Shown: in pieces, positions 1 through 5,319 of the stretch
How the letters are laid out: each line of letters opens with the position of its first letter
Numbering within the stretch: the first letter of the stretch is position 1
The notes under the pieces: generated by a model
What the model was told of the DNA's origin: nothing
Seen by the model: only the letters and a program-made list of their open reading frames with translations
Databases searched by the model: none
Assembly: GCF_900538805.1 (NCBI RefSeq)
Contig: NZ_UPZP01000098.1
Coordinates: 1 to 8,399 of the forward strand
Length of the DNA: 8,399 bases
Reading direction: 5' to 3'
DNA from: an uncultured Dialister sp.
Lineage (GTDB): Bacteria; Bacillota; Negativicutes; Veillonellales; Dialisteraceae
Translations under genes and position numbers: made by a program

Positions 1-3
1 GTT

Positions 4-118
4 ATCGGATTTCATTCTTGTATTTTTATTCAATGCAAGGAATCAGTCGACGCGAATAGCGAGCTATTTAAGGAGACTTATGACGCAGTATTGGATAAAA
101 ATACATATGAAATTCGAT
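4..118. repeat. large imperfect inverted repeat downstream of fabG
   Basis: The arm at 4-34 and the arm at 90-118 are inverted copies. Comparing the left arm with the reverse complement of the right, about 26 of 29 positions match, including an 11-base identical run TGTATTTTTAT, with one 2-nt indel. Between them is a second small palindrome, AATAGCGAGCTATT (56-69). Similarity may continue left of position 1, beyond the window. No gene product is recognisable in 1-170 on either strand. This could be a mobile-element-like repeat or a structured intergenic region before the next gene. Confidence 0.7.
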
Positions 119-123
119 TCTGC

Positions 124-139
124 GAATGAATCAGTGCTT
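124..139 (+). repeat. short dispersed motif GAATGAATCAGTGCTT, copy 1
   Basis: This 16-mer recurs on the opposite strand at 3042-3058 with a single inserted G. There it forms one arm of the plsX-fabH stem-loop. The flanking ACATATGA is also shared between the two places (104-110 and 2996-3003). Confidence 0.5.
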
Positions 140-170
140 CCTTAAACAGGCAGCCGTTCCCCAAGTCAGA

Positions 171-914
171 TTACATCACAAGACCGCCGTCCACCACCAG
201 CACCTGACCGGTGATATAGGAGGAATCGTCGGAAGCCAGGAAGCATACGGCTTTGGCCACGTCTTCCGGCTGTCCCATCCGTCCCATGGGGATGGATGAA
301 ATCATGCCTTCCCTGATTTTTTCAGGAATGCCGTCGGTCATGGCTGTTTCAATGAAACCGGGGGCCACCGCATTGACGCGGATATTCCGGGCCGCCATTT
401 CCTTGGCGCAGGCTTTGGTGAGGCCGATAACCCCTGCCTTGGCAGCGGCGTAGTTGGCCTGGCCGATGTTGCCCATAATTCCGACCACGGAAGAAATATT
501 GATGATGGAGCCCTTCCGCTTTCTCATCATCATGGCAGCAGCTGCCTTGGTGGTGAGAAAATCGCTCTTCAGGTCCGTGGCGATGACGTCATCCCAGTTG
601 GATTCCTTCATGCGGATCAGGAGGGCATCCCTGTTAATGCCTGCATTGTTCACAAGCACATCCAGGCCGCCGAATTCATCCTTCACAGCCTTGAATACGC
701 GGTCCACATCTTCGCTCTTGGACACATCCCCCTGCACGGTGAAAGCTTTGCCGCCGGCAGCTTCGATTTCTTTCTTCACCGCTTCTGCCGCATCGTGGCT
801 TCCTGCATAGTTCAGGGCCACTGCAAAGCCTTTGGAAGCCAGGGCCAGGGCGATGGCCCGGCCAATGCCTCTGGATGCACCGGTAACCAGTGCTGTTTTT
901 TCAATGTTTTCCAT
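171..914 (-). CDS. fabG: 3-oxoacyl-[acyl-carrier-protein] reductase FabG
   Basis: Cytosolic NADPH-dependent short-chain dehydrogenase that reduces 3-oxoacyl-ACP to 3-hydroxyacyl-ACP, the first reduction of each fatty acid elongation cycle. The 247 residues match the usual FabG length. Visible motifs are the nucleotide-binding TGASRGIG at residues 11-18, NNAG at 89-92, the catalytic Ser at 141-142 (INISS), Tyr155 and Lys159 in the YxxxK motif, and the C-terminal ITGQ..VVDGG. One oddity is that residue 114, where the catalytic tetrad normally has Asn (TNL), reads Asp (ATDLKSDFL). The start at 914 follows an AAGGGAG Shine-Dalgarno lying inside the end of fabD, and the two genes are separated by 3 nt, so coupled translation is likely. 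It is the last gene of the cluster visible here; no terminator is seen after it, so transcription may continue to a gene beyond the window (acpP would be usual). Confidence 0.96.
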   Translation of the reverse strand: MENIEKTALVTGASRGIGRAIALALASKGFAVALNYAGSHDAAEAVKKEIEAAGGKAFTVQGDVSKSEDVDRVFKAVKDEFGGLDVLVNNAGINRDALLIRMKESNWDDVIATDLKSDFLTTKAAAAMMMRKRKGSIINISSVVGIMGNIGQANYAAAKAGVIGLTKACAKEMAARNIRVNAVAPGFIETAMTDGIPEKIREGMISSIPMGRMGQPEDVAKAVCFLASDDSSYITGQVLVVDGGLVM

Positions 915-917
915 GGA

Positions 918-1856
918 TTATTCTCCCTTCAAGGCTTTCACCACTTCATCCACCGTTGCCGCATCTTCTGCATGCACACAGGGAACCTTGCGGTCGATTT
1001 TCCTCATGAATCCGGAAAGAACGGTGCCCGGGCCTGCTTCTACGGTGTAATCCACGCCGCCGGCAATCATATTCCGGATGGATTCTTCCCAATGTACCGG
1101 ATGGGCAGCCTGGTCCACCAGGTTCTTGCGGATTTCATCGGCCTTTGTTTCTTCTTTGGCGTTCACATTGGCCACCACCGGAATCTTTGTGTCATGGATT
1201 TCAATGGTATCCAGTACTTCCTTCAGTCTGGCAGCTGCCGGTTCCATGAGGGTGGAGTGGAAAGGAGCGCTCACATGCAGCATGATGGCACGGCGGGCAC
1301 CGGCTGCTTTCAGTGCATCGCAGGCCTTTTCCACCGCCTTGGTGGCGCCGGCAATAACCACCTGTCCGGGGCAGTTGAAATTCACTGCCTGCACCGGAGC
1401 GTCCGGTGTGGTGACAGACTGGCAGACTTCCACGATTTTATCAGGAGTGAGACCGATGACTGCTGCCATTCCCCCTTCGCCCAGCGGAACCGCTTCCTGC
1501 ATGAAACGGCCGCGGAGGTGCACCGTCTTCACAGCGTCTGCGAAGGAAATGGCACCGGCTGCCACCAGGGCGGAATATTCGCCAAGGCTGTGGCCCGCCG
1601 CAATGTCCGGTTCTACGCCCTTCTCCTTCAGCACCTGCCAGACCGCAACGCTGGCTGTCAGGATGGCGGGCTGGGTAAATTCGGTCTTCATGAGTTCAGA
1701 GTCCGGACCTTCAAACATCATTTTGGAAATGGAGAAGCCCAGGGTATCATCGGCCTCTTCCACCAGATGTTTTACGGAATCATAATTTTCATACAGGTCA
1801 TGCACCATGCCGACCTTCTGGGACCCCTGTCCAGGGAAAAGAAATGCAGTTTTCAT
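918..1856 (-). CDS. fabD: malonyl-CoA:ACP transacylase FabD
   Basis: Transfers the malonyl group from CoA to acyl carrier protein, supplying the extender unit for FabH and the elongating ketosynthase in the cytosol. The 312 residues fit the family. Visible are the N-terminal FPGQGSQ (residues 7-13), the nucleophile elbow GHSLGE with catalytic Ser90, Arg117 in LRGRFMQ (binds the malonyl carboxylate in the family), the catalytic His200 in SAPFHS, and the late VEAGPG loop at 272-277. The start at 1856 is preceded by a GAGGTGA Shine-Dalgarno at 1861-1867. fabG follows after 3 nt. Upstream lies a 110-bp gap to fabH with a stem-loop and an AT-rich stretch; I found no convincing -35/-10 pair there. 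No residues expected for function appear to be missing. Confidence 0.97.
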   Translation of the reverse strand: MKTAFLFPGQGSQKVGMVHDLYENYDSVKHLVEEADDTLGFSISKMMFEGPDSELMKTEFTQPAILTASVAVWQVLKEKGVEPDIAAGHSLGEYSALVAAGAISFADAVKTVHLRGRFMQEAVPLGEGGMAAVIGLTPDKIVEVCQSVTTPDAPVQAVNFNCPGQVVIAGATKAVEKACDALKAAGARRAIMLHVSAPFHSTLMEPAAARLKEVLDTIEIHDTKIPVVANVNAKEETKADEIRKNLVDQAAHPVHWEESIRNMIAGGVDYTVEAGPGTVLSGFMRKIDRKVPCVHAEDAATVDEVVKALKGE

Positions 1857-1926
1857 CGTATCACCTCATGGCGTAATAAACATATGGTAACAGTATATAT
1901 TCTTTAAATTAAACCTATTGGATGGA

Positions 1927-1959
1927 AAGTTTCCAGTTCCATAGAGACACTGGAAACTT
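1927..1959. other. 11-bp perfect stem-loop in the fabH-fabD gap
   Basis: AAGTTTCCAGT (1927-1937) and ACTGGAAACTT (1949-1959) are perfect inverted repeats around an 11-nt loop. It starts 8 bases past the fabH stop codon on the minus strand. No T-run follows in the minus direction, so it is not a standard intrinsic terminator; an RNA stabiliser, processing site or weak attenuator between fabH and fabD is more likely. Confidence 0.65.
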
Positions 1960-1966
1960 CAACTCC

Positions 1967-2959
1967 TTACATCCACCGCATAACGTCGCAGCCCCAGGTG
2001 AGGCCGGCGCCGAAACCGGTGAGAACCACGATATCGCCGTGTTTCACTTTTCCGGCCCGCACAGCTTCGTCAAGGGCAATGCCTACGGAAGCGGCGGAAG
2101 TGTTGCCGAAGCGGTTCACATTCACCCACATATGGTCCGCCGGCACCTGGAGGCGCTTGGCAATGGCCTGGATAATGCGGTTATTGGCCTGGTGGGCAAT
2201 GAACATGTCGATATCATCCTTTGATACCCCTGCCTTTTCCAGGGTTTTCAGGGTGGTGGCACCCATATGGCGGACAGCGGCTTTGAAAACCTCCGGTCCC
2301 TCCATGTGGATATAAATGCGGCCGGAGTCGATGGCACGGTGGGTCACCGGTTCTGCCACGCCGCTGGCGGGAATATCCAGAATCTTGCCCAGGCTGCCAT
2401 CGGAGCCAAGGTCGGAAGCCAGAAGGCCGTATCCCTCTTCCGTTTCCCCGATAACCGCGGCGCCTGCGCCGTCACCGAAAAGGATGCAGGTGGAGCGGTC
2501 ATTCCAGTTCACCAGGCGGGACAGGATTTCCGCGCCGATAATCAGGACATGCTTGTACATGCCTGCTTTTACCATGTTGGATGCCACGGCTACGGCATAA
2601 ATATAGCCGGAGCAGCCGGCGGAAATATCCATGGCCCCCGCATGGGAGGCGCCCAGCTTGTCCTGCACCAGGCAGGCCGTGGACGGCACCACGTAATCCG
2701 GAGACGCCGTAGCCACCAGGATGAAATCGATGTCATCCACAGTGACTCCCGCCGCTTCCATGGCCTTTCTGGCCGCATTCACGCAGAGGTCCGATGTATT
2801 TTCCGACTGCGCCGCAATATGTCTTGTTTCTATGCCTGTTCTTGTGCGGATCCATTCATCCGATGTATCCACCATTTTTTCCAGGTCTGCATTTGTCAGT
2901 ATCTTTTCCGGTGCATAGTGACCGGTACCCAGAATACCGGCAAAACGTGTATTATCCAT
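1967..2959 (-). CDS. fabH: beta-ketoacyl-ACP synthase III FabH
   Basis: Initiates fatty acid synthesis by condensing a short acyl-CoA with malonyl-ACP to give 3-oxoacyl-ACP. The protein has 330 residues, close to the usual 310-330. The catalytic triad is intact: Cys116 in DISAGCSGYIY, His256 in AHQANNRI and Asn286 in GNTSAAS. Also visible are the N-terminal DEWIRTRTGI segment (residues 34-43), the FGDGAGA loop (161-167) and the C-terminal GFGAGLTWG (315-323). The start at 2959 has an AAGGAAT Shine-Dalgarno at 2965-2971. The gene is third in the fapR-plsX-fabH-fabD-fabG series. It is separated from plsX by 121 bp and from fabD by 110 bp, each gap carrying a stem-loop, so its transcript may be processed or have its own promoter. 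Primer preference (acetyl versus branched) cannot be read from the sequence. Confidence 0.97.
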   Translation of the reverse strand: MDNTRFAGILGTGHYAPEKILTNADLEKMVDTSDEWIRTRTGIETRHIAAQSENTSDLCVNAARKAMEAAGVTVDDIDFILVATASPDYVVPSTACLVQDKLGASHAGAMDISAGCSGYIYAVAVASNMVKAGMYKHVLIIGAEILSRLVNWNDRSTCILFGDGAGAAVIGETEEGYGLLASDLGSDGSLGKILDIPASGVAEPVTHRAIDSGRIYIHMEGPEVFKAAVRHMGATTLKTLEKAGVSKDDIDMFIAHQANNRIIQAIAKRLQVPADHMWVNVNRFGNTSAASVGIALDEAVRAGKVKHGDIVVLTGFGAGLTWGCDVMRWM

Positions 2960-3008
2960 AACTTATTCCTTCCCTAAAAAAGGAGATTGAGGAAACACAT
3001 ATGATTCG

Positions 3009-3049
3009 CAGTGCTTTCCCTTCCTTTTATGAAATTTTGTAAAGCACTG
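3009..3049. other. 9-bp perfect stem-loop in the plsX-fabH gap
   Basis: CAGTGCTTT (3009-3017) and AAAGCACTG (3041-3049) pair perfectly around a 23-nt loop, between the plsX stop and the fabH start. No T-run follows it on the minus strand. The right arm read on the minus strand belongs to the motif also seen at 124-139. It may be a dispersed repeat that also acts as a processing or attenuation site. Confidence 0.6.
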
Positions 3050-3080
3050 ATTCCATTCAGCAGGATACTTGCCCCGTACA

Positions 3081-4106
3081 TTATTCCTGCTCTTTTAAGC
3101 TCATTTTTACAAGGGTATCTGCCACCACTTCGTCCAGCTTCTCGCTGCATACATCCCTGGCCATGCGGATGCCGTTCTTGATGGCCCGGGCTTTGGATGC
3201 GCCATGGCAGATAATGAGGGCTCCCTTGATACCCAGGAGCGGCGCGCCACCGTATTCCGAATAATCAAGACGCTTGGCCATGTATTTCTTCAGCGCCGGT
3301 TTCAAAAGAAGTCCGCCCAGCTTGGCCCGAAGTCCACCCTTCATGATGGCGTCCTTCAAAAGGGCGGCCACCAGCTTTCCGGCGCCTTCACCGAACTTCA
3401 GCACCACATTGCCCGTAAACCCATCGGTTACCACCACATCGAATTCACCGGTCATCACATCCCGGCCCTCCGCATTGCCGGCAAAGGGAATGGTATCCTG
3501 CCCGGCAAGCACCTGGTTGGCTTCCGTCACCAGAGGACTGCCCTTGGTGCTTTCAGCGCCGATATTCAGAAGACCGATTTTCGGATGTTCGATGCCTGCC
3601 ACCTTTTTGGCATAAATGTAACCTAAAAGGGCATTCTGTACATAGGTTTCCACCTTGGGCTGGGCGCTGGCGCCGGAATCGATGAGATAGGTATATCCGC
3701 CCTTTTCATTGGGAATGGGCGTCAGAATGGCGGGCCGTTCAATCCCCTTAATCCGACCGATACCCAGAAGGCCGGCTGTCACAGCGGCTCCCGTGGACCC
3801 CGGTGCCACCAGGGCGCCGCATTCGCCGCTCTTCACCAGTCTGGCACCTACGGACACGGAGGCATCCTTCTTCTTCCTGTAGGCCATGCCGGGATGTTCC
3901 CCCATTTCAATGACCTGGGAAGCATGGTGCACCTCAATGAGGGAATTATTCTCCTCATGATTTTTCTTCAAAATATCACGGATACGTCCTTCGTCGCCTA
4001 CCAGCACCACAGGAATATGAAATTCCCGCACCGCCTCTATGGCTCCAAGTACGATTTCCAGCGGCGCAAAATCACCGCCCATAGCGTCAACTGCTATTTT
4101 ATCCAT
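3081..4106 (-). CDS. plsX: phosphate acyltransferase PlsX
   Basis: Converts acyl-ACP and phosphate to acyl-phosphate, the acyl donor for PlsY in the first step of phospholipid synthesis; a peripheral membrane/cytosolic enzyme. With the start at 4106 the protein has 341 residues, typical for PlsX. Family signatures are the N-terminal VDAMGGD (6-12), MAYRKKKDASV (74-84), APGSTGA (101-107), LLNIGAESTKG (179-189), DGFTGNVVLK (228-237) and DYSEYGGAPLLG (281-292). The loop usually written DVGAN reads DSGAS here. I chose ATG 4104-4106 rather than the upstream in-frame ATG ending at 4124 because GGAGG at 4113-4117 sits 6 nt before it and VDAMGGD then falls at the normal distance from the N terminus. 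The start overlaps the end of fapR by 8 nt, indicating translational coupling. Confidence 0.96.
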   Translation of the reverse strand: MDKIAVDAMGGDFAPLEIVLGAIEAVREFHIPVVLVGDEGRIRDILKKNHEENNSLIEVHHASQVIEMGEHPGMAYRKKKDASVSVGARLVKSGECGALVAPGSTGAAVTAGLLGIGRIKGIERPAILTPIPNEKGGYTYLIDSGASAQPKVETYVQNALLGYIYAKKVAGIEHPKIGLLNIGAESTKGSPLVTEANQVLAGQDTIPFAGNAEGRDVMTGEFDVVVTDGFTGNVVLKFGEGAGKLVAALLKDAIMKGGLRAKLGGLLLKPALKKYMAKRLDYSEYGGAPLLGIKGALIICHGASKARAIKNGIRMARDVCSEKLDEVVADTLVKMSLKEQE

Positions 4107-4662
4107 GGGACGCCTCCGTCTCATTCAAAATTTCCATAATAAACTTAGCCCGGTATACTTCCTCGTCTCCACGGAAGAAACTGATATATATATGTTTCTT
4201 GTTTCCCCGCATGAGGACGATGCGCCCCTTCACGATAAGAATCGTTCCGGGCACCACGGGAATCTTATACTTGATATTTCCCACCTGGGTAGAAGCAAAG
4301 GGAACCCCTGCCAGGGATTCGGCAAATCCTGCGGCTGCTCCATACAGCTTTTCCGCAGAAACCATACCTGCACTGTCAGCCATTTCGTCGGTGGTCTTCA
4401 GGAGCCCCACCCCCTTCTGGCCGATGTCCAGGTCCAGCACCCTCACGCCTTCCCGGGAATCGGAGGGCTGGGATGCTACCAGATGCTCCATGCGCTCCCT
4501 CATCTGGGGAATCCCCAGGGTCTGCCGGTCCAGGCGGATGGTTGCCACAGATACAGAAAAACGTTCTGCCAGATCTCCGTCTGTCAGACATGGATTTTGG
4601 CGAAGTAAATTCTGTATGGCTTCTCGTCTTTTGTTTTTATCCATCTTCCGTTTTTCCATCAT
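4099..4662 (-). CDS. fapR: FapR-family fatty acid biosynthesis transcriptional regulator
   Basis: Likely DNA-binding repressor of fatty acid and phospholipid genes. In Bacillus, FapR is released from its operators by malonyl-CoA. The 187 residues match the roughly 188 of Bacillus FapR. Residues 9-58 form the DeoR-like helix-turn-helix region (LTDGDLAERFSVSVATIRLD at 26-45, then IPQMRERM). Residues 75-180 form the hotdog-type effector domain, ending VYRAKFIMEIL. Compared by eye with the Bacillus protein, the RGHHLFAQANSLA segment that contacts malonyl-CoA is replaced by an Ala-rich KLYGAAAGFAESLA (residues 105-118). The start at 4662 is supported by AGGTG at 4668-4672; ATG 4657-4659 is an equally good alternative one codon in. 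A longer open frame runs upstream to 4845 but has no family resemblance. It heads the operon with plsX, which fits self-regulation. Confidence 0.88.
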   Translation of the reverse strand: MMEKRKMDKNKRREAIQNLLRQNPCLTDGDLAERFSVSVATIRLDRQTLGIPQMRERMEHLVASQPSDSREGVRVLDLDIGQKGVGLLKTTDEMADSAGMVSAEKLYGAAAGFAESLAGVPFASTQVGNIKYKIPVVPGTILIVKGRIVLMRGNKKHIYISFFRGDEEVYRAKFIMEILNETEASHG

Positions 4663-4676
4663 TTTATCACCTGCTG

Positions 4677-4690
4677 ATAATACTATACCA
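4677..4690 (-). promoter_or_regulatory. candidate extended -10 promoter of fapR
   Basis: On the minus strand TGGTATAGT (4690-4682) is an extended -10 element followed directly by TATTAT (4682-4677). No good -35 hexamer is present. Transcription would start around 4675, leaving a very short leader before the AGGTG Shine-Dalgarno at 4668-4672. The stretch TAGTATTAT is identical to bases in the promoter of the divergent gene (5283-5291), so it may also be part of an operator. Confidence 0.35.
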
Positions 4691-4851
4691 CAACCATGCA
4701 AGTGCTGCACCAGGAAATTGGAAAGCTCAAGAAAAATCGGCTTCATACCTTCCCCCATTCCCGCGCAAAAAGGCACTTCCATGCAGGAATTAAATTTCTT
4801 TAATCTACATGAAATGGAAAATATCTTACTTCTTACTGTTATCACCAGCTA

Positions 4852-5030
4852 GGAAAGATAGATGTTAGAAGACAGAAGATAGAAGACAGACGCTCAGACT
4901 GTCCGCCGGAGGGGTCATTCTGAGCGAAGCGAAGAATCTCGGTACCTGTCGTTAGTGAAGCTAAAGCCGATAAATGCCACTCGGCGGGCGGGAAAGATAG
5001 ATGATAGATGTTAGAAGATAGACCATAGAA
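4852..5030. repeat. AGATAG/GAAGA short-repeat pair
   Basis: GGAAAGATAGATG followed by TTAGAAGA occurs at 4852-4872. It recurs at 4991-5018 with an extra ATAGATG inserted. The first copy continues as alternating GACAGAA and GATAGAA heptamers. The pair brackets the dispersed ATTCTGAGC element, suggesting duplication of a compound unit. Confidence 0.6.
4917..4996 (+). repeat. dispersed ATTCTGAGC...GAAGAATCT element, copy 1
   Basis: This roughly 80-bp unit begins ATTCTGAGC, continues GCGAAGAATCT and GGTAC, and ends CGGCGGG...GGAAAG. A diverged copy lies at 6599-6676 in the same orientation. Copy 1 is bracketed by CCGCCG (4903-4908) and CGGCGG (4982-4987), an inverted pair. Translating the minus strand gives the low-complexity peptide EILRFAQND, which I regard as a non-coding artefact. 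Confidence 0.6.
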
Positions 5031-5199
5031 ATCGGGATTCCGGGATTGGGGACCGGGGCAGCGCGCGGCTGACAGCTGACAGCGAAAAATAGAGAGCGAA
5101 TACTGACCGGAGATTGTGTACTGAGGTTTAGAAACCATAGATTTATACTTTTATAGTTTTGTGTATGATTTTATTCCAGTATTTCAACAAAAATTCTCA

Positions 5200-5228
5200 T
5201 TGACTTATTGCGGGATATGGAATAAACT
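5200..5228 (+). promoter_or_regulatory. candidate upstream promoter of the flavoprotein gene
   Basis: TTGACT (5200-5205) and TAAACT (5223-5228) are separated by 17 bp. The -35 matches 5 of 6 consensus bases and the -10 matches 4 of 6. It would give a leader of about 85 nt carrying both palindromes downstream. Confidence 0.4.
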
Positions 5229-5258
5229 ACAGTGAATACAGGATACATCAACATTATT

Positions 5259-5271
5259 TGTTTGTCAAACA
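5259..5271. promoter_or_regulatory. perfect 13-bp palindrome TGTTTGTCAAACA, candidate operator
   Basis: Six-base arms TGTTTG and CAAACA flank a single T. The site overlaps the -35 element of the proximal promoter (5262-5267), the position expected for a repressor site. The TTTG...CAAA arms recall FabT-type operators of other Bacillota, but the spacing differs; the identity of the binding protein is unknown. Confidence 0.45.
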
Positions 5272-5291
5272 TTCGTATAGTTTAGTATTAT
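5262..5291 (+). promoter_or_regulatory. candidate proximal promoter of the flavoprotein gene
   Basis: TTGTCA (5262-5267) and TATTAT (5286-5291) each match 5 of 6 consensus bases with an 18-bp spacer. Transcription would begin near 5298, about 20 nt before the start codon and just upstream of the AGGAG at 5308-5312. Confidence 0.55.
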
Positions 5292-5306
5292 ATTTTTAAA
5301 ACTAAT
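5281..5306. promoter_or_regulatory. 26-bp imperfect palindrome over the -10 and start site, candidate FapR-type operator
   Basis: Outer arms TTAGT (5282-5286) and ACTAA (5301-5305) are perfect inverted repeats; about 9 of 13 paired positions match over the full length. The TTAGTA...ACTAA arms resemble Bacillus FapR half-sites (TTAGTA...TACTAA), but the arms are roughly 7 bp further apart here. With fapR itself next door, FapR control is an attractive but unproven reading. Confidence 0.4.
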
Positions 5307-5319
5307 CAGGAGTGATAAT

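Larger units (their letters stand above)
4663..5319. other. long repeat-rich intergenic region between fapR and the divergent flavoprotein gene
   Basis: No credible gene lies in these 657 bases. From 4691 to about 4850 the sequence is unremarkable apart from the palindrome GTGCTGCAC. From 4852 to about 5095 it is a mosaic of short repeats: two copies of GGAAAGATAGATG (4852-4864 and 4991-5003), GAAGA/GATAG runs, the dispersed ATTCTGAGC element, GGGATT repeats, and GCTGACAGCTGACAGC near 5066-5081. From about 5130 the DNA becomes AT-rich and holds the promoter region of the plus-strand gene. Confidence 0.65.

Noticed and set aside
80..145. 21-codon plus-strand open frame with AAGGAG upstream
   Set aside because: It has a good Shine-Dalgarno, but it lies across the inverted repeat, has no recognisable product, and its start and end coincide with repeat sequence. 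Too short to support without conservation.
795..1907. 370-codon open frame on the plus strand opposite fabD
   Set aside because: It is antisense to the well-supported fabD, rich in His, Cys and Gly as expected for the complement of a GC-biased gene, and has no recognisable domain.
4107..4124. Six-codon N-terminal extension of plsX
   Set aside because: The extension (MRRRRP) would contain the GGAGG that serves the 4106 start, and the family N terminus begins just before VDAMGGD.
4663..4845. 61-codon N-terminal extension of fapR
   Set aside because: The longer frame gives a protein well over family length with no similarity in the added part; the start at 4662 has its own AGGTG and gives the expected 187 residues.
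4842..5138. 98-codon minus-strand open frame
   Set aside because: It runs through the repeat mosaic and its EILRFAQND stretch is the translation of the dispersed ATTCTGAGC element; no Shine-Dalgarno or family resemblance.
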